Part shown: piece by piece, positions 1-9,800 of the stretch
How positions within the stretch are numbered: position 1 is the stretch's first letter
How the letters are laid out: the number at the start of each line of letters is the position of its first letter
From: VRUE01 sp963707965
GTDB lineage: Bacteria; Actinomycetota; Thermoleophilia; Solirubrobacterales; 70-9
Direction of reading: 5' to 3'
NCBI GenBank assembly: GCA_963707965.1
Contig: CAVPRR010000007.1
Coordinates: 868,001 to 932,000, forward strand
DNA length: 64,000 bases
Position numbers and translations under genes: made by a program
Notes under the pieces: model-generated
The model's database searches: none
Told to the model about the DNA's origin: nothing
Seen by the model: only the letters and a program-made list of their open reading frames with translations

Positions 1-743
1 TTGGCTTCCTTTTCCACCTTGGCCAGCTGCTTCTTCTGCTTCTCGAATTCCTTGCCGCGTTTGCGGTATTCGGCCAGCTGGCTTTCGACGGCCTTCGCCT
101 GCGTCTTGCTGGACGCTTTGGCTGCGGCCTCCTTTGTCGTCTTGTCGGCATCGGCGAATTCGCCGTTGAAGTACTCGTAGATCGCCAGCGTCGAGAGCGA
201 GTTGAGGGTGGGTCGCTGTTCGGCGGCGATCCGCTGCGCCCGGGTCGCCGTGGCGACGTTCTCCTGCGTCACCCGCAAGTTCGCTGCGGATTCCGCCATC
301 CGGAAGGAGGTCGAAGCGACGAGCTGGGCCAGGGTCGGGCTCGGTTCTTCGCCGGCCTGCTTCAGGTAGCGGCTCCAGCTCTCCAGGGCCGCTTCGAACT
401 CCCTGCGGGCATCGGCATTGATTGTCGGGGTTTCGCCTTCGGCGACAGGTTCGATCTTCGCGTTGCCGGCGTTGACCTGCGCCCGAGTCAGCACCAGCAG
501 CAGCTGCTCGTCCCTGGGGTTCCTTGCCAGCCGCCCTTCGATCCGTTCGACCTGTTCGTCGAACACCTTGCTGGCGCTGCTCGAACCGCCCGTGCCGATC
601 AGTTCGCCGACGTTCACCGGACCGACGACTAGAAAGAGGCTGCCTGCCATCAGCAGCGCAAGAATCGCGTAAACGACACGGATGACGTGTCTGCGCTTTC
701 CCCTGACGTCAAAGAGCAACCGCCGCTCGCCACCTGCCGCCAT
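1..743 (-). CDS. Membrane-anchored TPR-like protein, 3' end outside window
   Basis: The C-terminus runs off the left edge, so only about 247 residues are visible. The start is the ATG ending at 743, seven bases after the tatC stop, so the gene is probably the third of a tatA-tatC operon. The N-terminus is basic and is followed by one hydrophobic segment (about residues 20-40). The rest is soluble, charged and helical, with a TPR-like stretch (around NPRDEQLLLVLTRAQ) and a Lys/Glu-rich end that looks coiled-coil. I read it as a type II membrane protein with an extracytoplasmic scaffold domain. No enzyme motif is visible and the family is not recognised with confidence. Confidence 0.7.
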   Translation of the reverse strand, partial: MAAGGERRLLFDVRGKRRHVIRVVYAILALLMAGSLFLVVGPVNVGELIGTGGSSSASKVFDEQVERIEGRLARNPRDEQLLLVLTRAQVNAGNAKIEPVAEGETPTINADARREFEAALESWSRYLKQAGEEPSPTLAQLVASTSFRMAESAANLRVTQENVATATRAQRIAAEQRPTLNSLSTLAIYEYFNGEFADADKTTKEAAAKASSKTQAKAVESQLAEYRKRGKEFEKQKKQLAKVEKEA

Positions 744-750
744 CAGTTGG

Positions 751-1524
751 TCACCGCTCCTGGGTTGAGGGTTTGGCCAGACCTCCCGCCGCCCCCGGCC
801 TGACAAAGGCGCGCGCGAGCAAGATACTCAACTCATACAGAAGGAGCAGGGGGACCATCTCGATCAGCATCGAAACCGGGTCCACGCTGGGCAGGGCCGC
901 CGCGACGATCGCCATCGCAAGGTACGCGTAGCGGCGATTCTCGGTGAGCTGGGCGATGCTGACGATTCCCAGGCGGGTCACCGCGAGGATCGCCAGCGGC
1001 AGCTGGAAGATGAGGCCCCCCGCCAGCATCGTGGTCGAGAAGAAGCTGTAGTAATCGCGGGCCCGGACCTGGACGTTGAACCGGCTGTCGTTGAAGCCAA
1101 GCAGGAACTTGACCGCGGCGGGCATCACGACGAAGTAGGCGAAGACGACACCGGCCGCGAACAGCAGCGGCGCCAGCAGAAGGATCGGCAGGGCGATCCT
1201 TCGCTCGGGGTTGCTGAACGCGGGCAGGACGAACGCGTAGGCCTGGTAGAGGAGGATCGGCAGCGAGAGAACGATCGCGCCGTACACGGCGACGGTGAGC
1301 GTCGTGGTGAAGGGCTCGGTGACACCGAAGGTGAGCAGCTTCTTGTGGGCGGCGGGCAGTGGGCCGGAGGCAATTTCCAGCAGCAGGTGGTTCTGCCAGA
1401 CGCAGAGCGCCAGCGCGACGGCGAACACCGCTATGCAGACGGCAAGCCGCGTGCGCAGCTCTTCCAGGTGCTCCACGAGGGTGAGCCGGTCCTCGTGCGA
1501 GACCGGCCTGATGCGACGGTGCAT
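751..1524 (-). CDS. tatC: Sec-independent protein translocase TatC
   Basis: TatC is the polytopic membrane receptor that binds twin-arginine signal peptides and exports folded proteins with TatA. The 257 residues match the family length. The N-terminal cytoplasmic motif HLEELRTRL lies at about residues 19-27, and the first periplasmic loop contains the conserved Phe..Glu-Pro-Phe (FGVTEPFTT). Six hydrophobic segments follow. It is 12 bases downstream of tatA on the same strand, so the two are probably co-transcribed. A likely local client is the Rieske protein at 5.9 kb, which has an Arg-rich Tat-like signal. Confidence 0.96.
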   Translation of the reverse strand: MHRRIRPVSHEDRLTLVEHLEELRTRLAVCIAVFAVALALCVWQNHLLLEIASGPLPAAHKKLLTFGVTEPFTTTLTVAVYGAIVLSLPILLYQAYAFVLPAFSNPERRIALPILLLAPLLFAAGVVFAYFVVMPAAVKFLLGFNDSRFNVQVRARDYYSFFSTTMLAGGLIFQLPLAILAVTRLGIVSIAQLTENRRYAYLAMAIVAAALPSVDPVSMLIEMVPLLLLYELSILLARAFVRPGAAGGLAKPSTQER

Positions 1525-1536
1525 CCCCGGCTGGCC

Positions 1537-1797
1537 TCAGGTCTGCCGAGGTCCCACCGGCCGCTCCTCGCCCTTGGCCGCGATCTCGTCCTTGGCCGCA
1601 ATCTCGCCATTGGCCGCGATCTCGTCCGTCGGCACCGGTCGGTCCTCGTCACCGCGCTCGCCACCCAGAGAGCTTCGAAACTCGCGGATCCCCTTGCCCA
1701 GCGAGTGGCCCAGCTCGGGTAGGCGCTTCGGCCCGAACACGATGAGCGCGATGATCAGGACGACGAGTATCTCTTGCCAGCTGATGCCTCCGAGCAT
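1537..1797 (-). CDS. tatA: Twin-arginine translocase subunit TatA/TatE
   Basis: TatA forms the pore-like assembly of the Tat system. The 86-residue protein has the typical single N-terminal membrane helix (ISWQEILVVLIIALIVFG), then the FGPKRLPELG hinge and an amphipathic helix (GKGIREFRSSLGG). No second TatA/TatB paralogue is seen here. The C-terminal tail is a low-complexity acidic repeat of roughly E-I-A-A-[NK]-[GD]. It is encoded by three 18-bp tandem units at about 1572-1625, so tail length could vary by replication slippage without breaking the frame. Confidence 0.95.
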   Translation of the reverse strand: MLGGISWQEILVVLIIALIVFGPKRLPELGHSLGKGIREFRSSLGGERGDEDRPVPTDEIAANGEIAAKDEIAAKGEERPVGPRQT

Positions 1798-1820
1798 CGC
1801 CTCATGGTAACGGGCATCCG

Positions 1821-1880
1821 TCCCCGGGCCGCTAAATCCGTCCCCGGGCCGCTAAATCCGTCCCCGGGCCGCTAAATCCG
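1821..1880. repeat. Three perfect 20-bp tandem repeats upstream of tatA
   Basis: The unit TCCCCGGGCCGCTAAATCCG occurs three times head to tail between tatA (minus strand) and the zinc-ribbon gene (plus strand). Each unit contains the palindrome CCCGGG. The block lies in the divergent intergenic region, just upstream of the tatA start, where promoters would be expected. Confidence 0.9.
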
Positions 1881-2019
1881 TTTGCGGGGCCCCCAAAATC
1901 CCCTTTGCGGGCCGCGAGCAGCGAATTGGGGAGGGTCGCCTACCCGGTAGTTGGGTTTTCTCGTCCTGTCAGTGAAGGGTGCGGATTAAGTGACGAGCTC
2001 CGGTGTTCGATAGGTAGGC

Positions 2020-2352
2020 ATGGGCCATTCGGACCGGACACGGACGAAGACAGTCAACGGGCTTCACGTCTGTCCCGCGTGCGGCTCACGGCTCGTGCAG
2101 CCGACCTGTTGGGAGCAGACGTCCGACCGCGCGCGGTGGCGCCTCTGGCGACGCTGCCCGGAGTGCGAATGGTGCTGTGACAGCGTGCACAACGAGCACG
2201 AGATCGACGCCTACGACGAGGAGCTGGACAGCGGCACCGAGGTGCTCGCCAAGGTCCTGAGAGGACTGGAGCGGGAGAACATGCAGCGCGTCGCAGCGGC
2301 CTTCTCGACGGCACTCGCCGCGGATCTGATCACCGCCGACGACTTCCGTTAG
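2020..2352 (+). CDS. Small zinc-ribbon protein of unknown function
   Basis: This 110-residue protein has two cysteine pairs in its N-terminal half (CPACG at about residues 18-22 and CPECEWC near 46-52), which look like a zinc ribbon. Trp-rich sequence lies between the pairs. The C-terminal half is acidic and helical, ending in an alanine-rich helix and an acidic tail. The ATG at 2020 is the first start giving the whole domain. It stands alone between the tat operon and the convergent polyprenyl synthase gene. Nucleic acid or protein binding would fit a zinc ribbon, but nothing in the context fixes a role. Confidence 0.72.
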   Translation: MGHSDRTRTKTVNGLHVCPACGSRLVQPTCWEQTSDRARWRLWRRCPECEWCCDSVHNEHEIDAYDEELDSGTEVLAKVLRGLERENMQRVAAAFSTALAADLITADDFR

Positions 2353-2387
2353 TCGTTGACCCCGAACAGCCCCCGGGGACCGACTCC

Positions 2388-3353
2388 TCAGCTGTACCGC
2401 TGCACGACTCCATCCGCCACGAGATCCATCAGGCGGCGCTGTTCGGGGTTGAACGCAGCCGCATCGAGGCAGCGCTTGGCTGCGCTGACCATCTCGAGCG
2501 CCCGGGCGCGAACCCGCTCCAGGGCGCCGGTCGAAGCGATGCGGTCGCAGAGATCCTCGGCAGCCGCGGCGTCGAGACTGCGCAGGTCCACTGCTCGGAT
2601 TGCGGGGTCGTCCTCGGCGGCGGCGATCAGCGGCAGCGTGACCGTGCCGTCCAGCAGGTCGGTGCCCCGCGCCTTTCCGGTCCGCTCGGGCGGCCCGGAG
2701 ACGTCGAGCACGTCGTCAAGCAGCTGAAATGCGAGGCCCACCTCGGCGCCGAAGGCGCCCAGCGCTGCCTCGTCGCGACCCAGCAGGCAGGCGCATTCGA
2801 ACAGCTTCGCCGTCTTCAGGCGGCAGCGTTCCAGGTAGCGCTCCTCGGAGATGGACGTGTCGTAGGCGTCCCGCCGTTGGGCCAGCTCGCCGCGCGCCAG
2901 CGCCACCGAGGCGCCGGCAAGCAGGTTGATCGCGCGCAGCTCCGGCGGCTCGGCAAGCAGCGCGAAGGCGCGGGAGAAGAGAAGATCGCCGGTGGCTGAC
3001 GCCCGCTCCCGACCCGAGGTCGCCGCAACGGTGGGCTGCCCACGGCGCAGCGGAGCGGCATCCAGCACGTCGTCGTGGACGAGCGTCGCCATGTGGACGA
3101 GCTCTATCGCGGTCGCGGCCCGCACCGCCTCCTCGCCTCCCTCTTCACCTGCGCAGAGCAGGACGAGCAGCGGCCGCAGGCGCTTGCCTCCCGCAGCCAG
3201 CGTCATGCTCGCGTCGCCGCCGAGCAGCTCTCCATGCCCGCCGGCCTGCTCTCGAAGCCTCACCTCCACCTCGCCGAGCCGCGACGGCAGCCAGCGGCTC
3301 GATGCATCGAGCACCGCCGTGACCGGCGGCGGGACTGTGGAGCGGCGCGTCAC
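2388..3353 (-). CDS. Polyprenyl diphosphate synthase (menaquinone side chain)
   Basis: This is a trans-isoprenyl diphosphate synthase that condenses isopentenyl diphosphate onto an allylic primer. The first Asp-rich motif is HDDVLD at about residues 93-98 and the second is LLDDVLD at about 211-217. Upstream sits the GGKRLRP motif that binds pyrophosphate. At 321 residues it matches heptaprenyl/octaprenyl synthases. The GTG start overlaps the stop of menG by 4 bases (GTGA), so the two are translationally coupled, which points to the menaquinone tail as product. Chain length cannot be read from sequence alone. Confidence 0.92.
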   Translation of the reverse strand: MTRRSTVPPPVTAVLDASSRWLPSRLGEVEVRLREQAGGHGELLGGDASMTLAAGGKRLRPLLVLLCAGEEGGEEAVRAATAIELVHMATLVHDDVLDAAPLRRGQPTVAATSGRERASATGDLLFSRAFALLAEPPELRAINLLAGASVALARGELAQRRDAYDTSISEERYLERCRLKTAKLFECACLLGRDEAALGAFGAEVGLAFQLLDDVLDVSGPPERTGKARGTDLLDGTVTLPLIAAAEDDPAIRAVDLRSLDAAAAEDLCDRIASTGALERVRARALEMVSAAKRCLDAAAFNPEQRRLMDLVADGVVQRYS

Positions 3354-4084
3354 CTGCGGACGCCGCTATGGATCGCCAGGATTCCCCCCGCGAGGAGGAG
3401 CCAGCGGATTTGCTCGAAGCCCGCAGCGTCCATCTTCGCGGCGAGGCCCTGTGGATCGGGAAAGCTGTGGACCGACTCCGTCAGGTACGAGTAGGCCTCC
3501 GGGTTATCGGTGAGACGACCGAGCACGGGCACGATCCGGTCGAACCAGAGCGCATAGAAGGTCGAGAACGGCGGCCGCTGAGGCTCGGTGAACTCGAGGA
3601 TCACCAGCCGCCCCCCCGGCCGCAGAACACGAGCCATCTCGCGCAGGCCCCGATCGCGGTCGGCGAAGTTGCGAACGCCGAAGCCGACGGTCACAGCATC
3701 GAACCGGCCGCTGTCGTGGGGAAGCTGGAGGGCATCCGCCCACTCGAAGCGCACCGACTCCGCACCCCGCTTCGTTGCCTTGTCCCGTGCCAGGTCGAGC
3801 ATCGGCTCGGAGAAGTCGCAGCCGATGACGTGGCCGCCGGGTGACACGCGCTCAGCCAGCTCCAGGCTCAGGTCACCGGTCCCGCAGCAGACATCCAGAG
3901 CCGACTCGCCGGGGCTCAGCTCGGCACGGTCCGCCGCTCGGGTCCGCCAGCTGTGGTGGAGGCCCGCGGTCATCAACGAGTTCAGGAGGTCGTAGCGACC
4001 CGCAATCCGGTCGAACATGCCCTGAACCTGCTCGGCGAATTGAGCTGAGCCCCGGGAGGGCTGGGATCGGGTGTCAGGGTCCAT
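3350..4084 (-). CDS. menG: Demethylmenaquinone methyltransferase MenG/UbiE
   Basis: This is a class I SAM-dependent methyltransferase that methylates demethylmenaquinone in the last step of menaquinone synthesis. Visible motifs are the N-terminal FDRIAGRYDLLNSLM signature of the UbiE family, the SAM-binding loop DVCCGTGDLSLEL, and the conserved GFGVRNFADR and VLRPGGRLVILEF blocks. At 244 residues it is of normal size. It is the first gene of a two-gene unit with the polyprenyl synthase and sits beside the cytochrome bc genes that would use the quinol. Confidence 0.95.
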   Translation of the reverse strand: MDPDTRSQPSRGSAQFAEQVQGMFDRIAGRYDLLNSLMTAGLHHSWRTRAADRAELSPGESALDVCCGTGDLSLELAERVSPGGHVIGCDFSEPMLDLARDKATKRGAESVRFEWADALQLPHDSGRFDAVTVGFGVRNFADRDRGLREMARVLRPGGRLVILEFTEPQRPPFSTFYALWFDRIVPVLGRLTDNPEAYSYLTESVHSFPDPQGLAAKMDAAGFEQIRWLLLAGGILAIHSGVRR

Positions 4085-4132
4085 GGGTATCAGGGCTCAC
4101 GGGTATCGAGGCTCACGGGTATCAGGGCTCAT
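4085..4132. repeat. Three 16-bp tandem repeats upstream of menG
   Basis: The unit GGGTATCAGGGCTCAC is repeated three times (4085-4100, 4101-4116, 4117-4132) with one or two changes per copy. It starts immediately before the menG ATG in the untranslated leader. The rest of the 247-base gap (to 4331) holds further degenerate GGTCA/GGCC-rich direct repeats around 4225-4325 and no recognisable gene. Confidence 0.8.
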
Positions 4133-4331
4133 GCGGGTGGGTGGTGTCAGAGTGCGCCGTGGACAACGTACTGCTTGACGTGCTCGAGATTTTCCACCCA
4201 TGTGGGGGAAAATCCACTGGCACGTCAGTCTGGAAGCGGGCCCCCGGTCAGAGAAGCGGTCTCCCGATCAGGGAGGCGGGCCCCGGTCAAGGAATCCGGC
4301 CTTTGGTCAAAGGATCAGGCCTTTTGGTCGA

Positions 4332-5033
4332 CTAGTCGAGCGAGGAGAGGAAGTCGGCGAGCTCTTCGAGTTCCTTCGGCGGAAGTTCGCGGAAGGACGG
4401 CATGATGCCCACACCGATTTCCACCGAGCGGAGGATCGCGGCGCGAGGAACGGTCTGGCCGATGTGGGTGAGATCCGGACCGGGCCCGTTGTTGCCGTTC
4501 TCGCCCAGCTTGTGGCAGGCCAGGCAGCCGGCGTCGGCGACCACCTGCGCACCGGCCTCATAGCGCGGGGCGACCTTCATATCGATCTCGAGCGGGGAGC
4601 CGCCGGTGGCGCCGAGATAGGTGAGGTAGGCCATCGCGATCATCGTCAGGCAGCCGGCGGTGGTCGCAATCGGCCTGCGACCCGGGTGGCGCTCCGGGCC
4701 CCGGTCGTAGAACGGCAGGAGAAGGAGCAGAATCATGCAGACGGTCGGGATCCCGATCGTCGCGATCGGAACGAGCTCCGGTGGCTTGATCACGCGCAGC
4801 ACCTCGAAGAGGAAGAAGAAGTACCACTCGGGCCGGGGCACGTAGTGGGTCGAGGTCGGATCGACCCTGGGCCCCTGCTCCGCGCCGAGGACGATCGACA
4901 TCGCAATGATCACGCCGACGACGATCAGGGCCATCGTCGAGTCCTTCAGCACCGCGTAGGGGAAGAAGGGCTTGCCCTTCTTCTTGAGGAGCTCGTACTC
5001 CTCGAGATATGCCTGCTTGTCGGCGGGCTTCAT
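4332..5033 (-). CDS. qcrC: Cytochrome bc complex subunit: cytochrome b C-terminal domain fused to cytochrome c
   Basis: Residues 1-145 match subunit IV (the C-terminal half of cytochrome b), with the PEWY motif of the quinol-oxidising site at about 68-71 and three membrane helices. Residues 155-233 form a class I cytochrome c domain with the heme motif CLACH (about 170-174) and a probable axial Met in GIMPSF (about 211). This fused arrangement is known from the QcrC type of Bacillus. Its ATG overlaps the cytochrome b stop by 4 bases. Electrons would pass from the Rieske centre to this tethered heme c and on to a terminal oxidase not present in the window. Confidence 0.93.
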   Translation of the reverse strand: MKPADKQAYLEEYELLKKKGKPFFPYAVLKDSTMALIVVGVIIAMSIVLGAEQGPRVDPTSTHYVPRPEWYFFFLFEVLRVIKPPELVPIATIGIPTVCMILLLLLPFYDRGPERHPGRRPIATTAGCLTMIAMAYLTYLGATGGSPLEIDMKVAPRYEAGAQVVADAGCLACHKLGENGNNGPGPDLTHIGQTVPRAAILRSVEIGVGIMPSFRELPPKELEELADFLSSLD

Positions 5034-5920
5034 CGGCTCGCTGGCGCTCCGTTGTCCGCGGCGCCGGCGTCGAGCTGCGAAGCCGGCACGGCGCCCCTGG
5101 GCTTCTCAGCTCGCGCCCACGGCGGCGCAGTTGTGCCCAGCTTGACGACGAGATACAGGTGGGCGCCGATCAGGGCGATGATCGCCCCCGGAAGCAGCAG
5201 CATGTGAATCGAGTAGAAGCGGGACAGCGTCGTCGCCCCCAGCTCAGGGCCGGCGCGCAGGAAGTCGCTCAGGTAGGGACCCACGATCGGGCCGGTGCCG
5301 TTGATGTTGATCCCCACGACCGAGGCCCAGAAGGAACGCTGGTCGAACGGCAGCAGATACCCGGTGAACGCCATCGTCATCGTCAGGATCAGCAGCACGA
5401 CGCCGATCACCCAGTTCAGCTCTCGCGGGTACTTGTAGGCGCCGAAGAAGAACGTGCGGCCCATGTGGAGGAAGATCAGGATGACCATCACGCTCGACCC
5501 CCACTTGTGCATTCCATGCACGAACGCGCCGAGGAAGACGTCGTTGTTGATGTGGGCGATCGAGGCGTAGGCGTCGGAGATCGAGGGCGTGTAGAACATC
5601 GCCAGGAAGACGCCTGTCACGGCCTGCAGGATGAAGGCAAAGAGCGTCGCCGAGCCAAGCGTGTAGAACCAGTTGGTTCCCTTCGGCACCTTGCGGAAGA
5701 GCATTCCGGTCAGGAAGCCGGACGCCGCCGTCCTCTGATCCACCCAGGCGAGGACGTCGGCGGGCGTTTCCCTGGCCCGGCCGCCAACCCGCTGGGCGTC
5801 GGACGGCCGCTCGGGTGGAGACGTCTTCAGATCGGCCGGGGCGGGCCCCCGGCGTCCACTCCCCTCACCCGGCTTGGGTGGCTTGCGGAGGGGGGCGGGA
5901 ATGAGCGAGTCGAGCTTCAT
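5030..5920 (-). CDS. qcrB: Cytochrome b (N-terminal half) of the bc complex
   Basis: This is the membrane core carrying two b hemes and the quinone sites. The 296-residue protein has about four membrane helices. The His residues expected for heme ligation lie in the segments around FVHGMHKWGSS and FLHMGR and in the later RFYSIHMLLLPG segment. The roughly 75-residue N-terminal extension is soluble, and the C-terminus has an Ala/Arg-rich tail. It lies between the Rieske gene (13 bases upstream) and the subunit IV-cytochrome c fusion (4-base overlap), forming an operon read leftwards. Confidence 0.94.
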   Translation of the reverse strand: MKLDSLIPAPLRKPPKPGEGSGRRGPAPADLKTSPPERPSDAQRVGGRARETPADVLAWVDQRTAASGFLTGMLFRKVPKGTNWFYTLGSATLFAFILQAVTGVFLAMFYTPSISDAYASIAHINNDVFLGAFVHGMHKWGSSVMVILIFLHMGRTFFFGAYKYPRELNWVIGVVLLILTMTMAFTGYLLPFDQRSFWASVVGININGTGPIVGPYLSDFLRAGPELGATTLSRFYSIHMLLLPGAIIALIGAHLYLVVKLGTTAPPWARAEKPRGAVPASQLDAGAADNGAPASR

Positions 5921-5933
5921 CGTCGGCTAGCCC

Positions 5934-6611
5934 CTAGCCGCCCGGCGGCGGGAAGGTGGACGGGCGAGGCGGGTAGAGGTACTCCCAGATGCCCCCGGTG
6001 AACTCGCCGGGGTCGCGAGCGCGGACCGGTTCGAGCTGCGAAGTCACGCTGTAGCGGGGGCCGAGCTCCACCTGGCCGCCACGGATGCGCGTCTGGAAGT
6101 GGTCGAGGGGGCGGACGGGGGGGCCGCCGATCCGCTTGCCCTGGAAGTCGTACACGCCGCCGTGGCAGGGGCAGATGAAGTTGCCGGCCGCCTCGACGAA
6201 ACGCACCGGGCAACCGAGATGGGCGCAGCGGTTGGAGACCGCGATGATCTCCTTGGGGTCCTCACCGAGATCCTTCGCGCCCTTGCGCACGTAGGCGATC
6301 GTCTTGCCGACCTCGCCGACTCCCTCCGTTTCGGTGAAGGTGATCTGGCGGTAGGTGTCCGGGACGAAGTCGCCGACCGGCCCGATCGGGTCCCAGTGCT
6401 CGTCGCCGCGGTGGAAGATCGGGGCGACCGCGAAGCCAACCGCCGGCAGAACTATCGCGGCCCCGGCGATGCCGCCCACGCCCTGTGCGGCGATCGTGAA
6501 GGCGCGACGGCGAGTCATCGACTCGCCCTCGAAGTAGCCGGGAGGCTCGGGCTTCGCCGGCTCCCGCGGGGTCGCCTCGGCCCCGTTCTGCTTGTCCGCT
6601 TCGTCAGCCAC
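5934..6611 (-). CDS. qcrA: Rieske iron-sulfur protein of the cytochrome bc complex
   Basis: This protein carries the [2Fe-2S] cluster that takes electrons from menaquinol. The cluster-binding boxes are CAHLGC (about residues 129-134) and CPCHGG (about 147-152). An N-terminal TRRRAFTIAAQG segment followed by a hydrophobic helix resembles an uncleaved Tat signal anchor. I chose the GTG at 6611 (about 225 residues). The frame stays open to 6848, but that would run into the divergent MMPL gene. Ribosome-binding support for 6611 is weak, and the ATG just before TRRR is an alternative. Confidence 0.9.
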   Translation of the reverse strand: MADEADKQNGAEATPREPAKPEPPGYFEGESMTRRRAFTIAAQGVGGIAGAAIVLPAVGFAVAPIFHRGDEHWDPIGPVGDFVPDTYRQITFTETEGVGEVGKTIAYVRKGAKDLGEDPKEIIAVSNRCAHLGCPVRFVEAAGNFICPCHGGVYDFQGKRIGGPPVRPLDHFQTRIRGGQVELGPRYSVTSQLEPVRARDPGEFTGGIWEYLYPPRPSTFPPPGG

Positions 6612-6832
6612 TCTCCACCACGCCCAAGGGCACGGGAGTCTAGATGGTTGATTCGGCGGCCGGGGCCACGGTTGCGCTGCAATGTTTGTGTAGCGAGGGT
6701 TAACGACCCGGTCGTCTGCCCGGTACCGCCTGGTATAAGCAACCCGAGTGTTTACCCGAGTGTTTTTGTGCTGACAAACGTCGGCTTTGCACTGGGAAGG
6801 GGAACGGAGATCCATCGAGGCGGCGCCCTGAG

Positions 6833-9800
6833 ATGAGCTCGGCTTCACGAGGGAACGTCACACGTGCGTCCCGCGACATGGGCGGCCGGGTGCCGCTTGC
6901 CCTGCGCAGGCCCGGCAGACTGCTGGTCGCCGCCGCGCTCGTGATCGCGGTGCTCGCGTTCCTCGGCCGGGGAGTCGAGGACAGGCTCCGCCCGAGCTCG
7001 CCCAGCATCCCGGGCACCGACTCCTCGCGCGCCAACGACCTCCTCCACAGCCATTTCGGCGACACGGCTCCCTTTGCGATCCTCCTGCAGGGGCCACCGG
7101 CGCAGCTGGAAGAGCAGGGGCCGGCGCTGATCCGGGCGCTGCGCTCCGACCCGGCGGTTTCGACGATCTCGCCCTGGGACCGCGGCAGCGTCGCCCGGCT
7201 CCGTCCCGGGCCGCGCAAGGCCCTGATCGTCGCCGACTTCCATGTCGGCGCTGCGGAGGCGGTCCGCAACACCGTCCCCCACCTGAACGAAACGCTCGAA
7301 GAGCGCATCTCGCCCCCGGTCCGCGCCACCCAGACGGGCTTCGCGAGCCTCTCGCGGGCGGTGCAGGACGAGTCGGTCCGCTCGACCGAAACCGCCGAGC
7401 TGATCGCTATCCCCTTCCTGCTGGTCGTCCTCCTGCTGGTCTTCCGCTCGCCGGTCGCGGCGGCGATTCCGCTGGCCTTCGGGGCCGTCACCGTCACCGC
7501 CTCCCGCGGAATCCTCTCGATGGCCGCCTCGTGGATTGCGATCGACAGCACCGCGCTCACGGTCTGCTCGATGATGGGGCTGGCGCTCGGAGTCGACTAC
7601 GCGCTGCTGATGGTCTCGCGCTTCCGCGAGGAGCTCTCGGCGGGCGCGGCGCCGCTGGAGGCAGCGTGGATGACCCGCCGCACCGCCGGGCGCACGACCG
7701 CCTTCGCCGGCTCGACCCTCTTCCTGGCAATGCTGGTGACGCTCTTCGTCATGCCGGGCAAGCTGCTGATTTCGCTGGCCGGCGCCGCGATCGTCGTCAC
7801 CGCGATAAGCGTCACGGTCGCCACCCTGGTCGGCCCCCCGCTGCTGGTGCTGATCGGCCGCAACATCGACCGCTGGCGGCTCGGCGGCGAGGCGGACGGG
7901 GCCGGTGTCATGGCGCTGGTCGGCGCTGCGCTGCGGCGGCCGCTCCTTGCGGCGCTGTTGATCGGCGGCCTCGTGCTGCTGCTGGCGGCGCCCGTCCTCG
8001 CCCTGAAGACCGGGCCCCTGAGCGCCGAGCAGCTGCCCGCCTCCAACTCGGCGCGGCAGGATGCCGAGCGGATCGCAGCCGCGGTGGGGCCCGGCTGGGA
8101 CGCGCCGTTCGTGCTTGTCGCGGTCGCAAACCACGGACAGATCACCGACGGGAGGAGCCTCGCGGCCCTCTCGCGATGGCAGCGCCGCATCGCCGCCGAC
8201 CGCGGGGTGCAGGCGGTGATCGGTCCGGGGCAGATCAGCCGCCAGGTCAGGCCGCTGCAGAAAAGCGGAAACGACCTGCTGGCGGGGCGGGGCGACGCCA
8301 ATCCCGAGGAATTCAAGAAACTGGGCAGGCGGCTGGGCGGCGCCACTCGAGGCGTCAAACAGCTCCGCTCGGGGCTCGAGAAAGCCGCCTACGGAGCCGA
8401 CCTGCTCGCCACCGGTTCCGGGCAGGCCGGCGTGGGTGCCGAACAGCTCGAAGGGGGGATTGCTCGTGTCGCCTCCGGGGCGCAGGAGGCGACGGGGGCG
8501 CTGAACCGCCTCTCCGAGGGTTCGGGGAAGCTTGCCGAAGGCCAGCGCAGCGCGGAGCTCGGGGCCTTCTCGGTCAAGGGCGGCGCGGCCGACCTGCTGC
8601 GTGGCCTGCGCGACAACGGGCTGGACCGGGCGCGGAGCCTGCGGTCCACGCTGAAGCAGAAGGCGGCCGCCGATCCCAGCCTGGCGGGAGAGCTGCGGGA
8701 AGCGGAAGGGCTGGTCGAAGCGCTGGCCATCGCGCGGAACGAAGCGCAGAGCCTCAGCAAGGAAACTGAACGGCTGCACAGCGGCGAGGTGAAGCTGGTG
8801 GGCGGCGCCACCAAGCTGCACAGCGGCGCGGCGCAGCTGGCCGATTCCGCCGCCCAGCTGCCGAGCGGCCTGGATCGCCTCCAGGGAGGCGCCTCCCAGC
8901 TGGTCGACGGGCTGGGGCAGCTGCAAGGCGGGGCTGACACGCTGGAACAGCGGCTCGCCGAAGGCTTCCAGCGCTCACGACCGCTGCAGGTCGGGCTGCG
9001 CCGCGCCAACGTCCGCGTCTCGACCGGCGCCGCCCGCTTTGACCGGCGCGTCGACGGGCTGCGCCGCAGCTCGCCGGGGATCTTCGACTCCGGCTACTTC
9101 GTGCTCTCGGCGCTGCAGGGCTCACCGCCGGACGAGCGAAAGCGGGTCTCCCAGATCATCGACCTGAAGGGCGGCGGGCAGGCCGCGCTGATTCTCGTCA
9201 TCCCCCGCTACACCTTCAACACGCCGGGCTCGATCGCGCTCAACGAGCGCCTCAAGCGGGACGCGGGCGGGCTTGCGGCGGCGGCCGGCGCCACGACCGG
9301 GGTGACCGGCGCCGCGGCAGAACTGATCGACTACACCGACACGCTCTCGTCGCGGATCTCGGTCATGGTCGCGGTGATCGCGATCGCCACCTTCCTGGTC
9401 CTGGTCACGATCCTCCGCGCGATCCCGCTGGCCGCGATCGCGGTGGTTTTGAACCTGGTCACGGTCGCCGTCGCCTTCGGAGTCCTCACCCTGCTCTTCC
9501 AGGTGCCGGAGGGCTGGCCGCTGGGCGGGCGAACGTACGTCGACGCGATCGGAGCCGCGGGGATCTTCGGCATCGTCTTCGGGCTCTCGATCGACTATGC
9601 CGTCTTCCTGCTGATGCGGATGCGCGAGCACCACGAGAACGGCGCCCCCCACGAGGAGGCGATCGGCTTCGGGCTGGAGAAGACAGCGAGGGTGATCACC
9701 GGCGCGGCGGCGATCATGACCGCGGTCTTCGTCGTCTTCGCGGGAGCGCCGATCGCGACCGTCAGCCAGCTGGGGGTGGGGCTGACCGTCGCGGTGCTGC

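Noticed and set aside
6845..8926. Long open frame of about 690 codons on the minus strand opposite the MMPL gene
   Set aside because: High-GC antisense frames stay open by codon bias. The translation is Arg/Gln/Gly-rich without motifs, while the plus strand encodes a clear MMPL protein.
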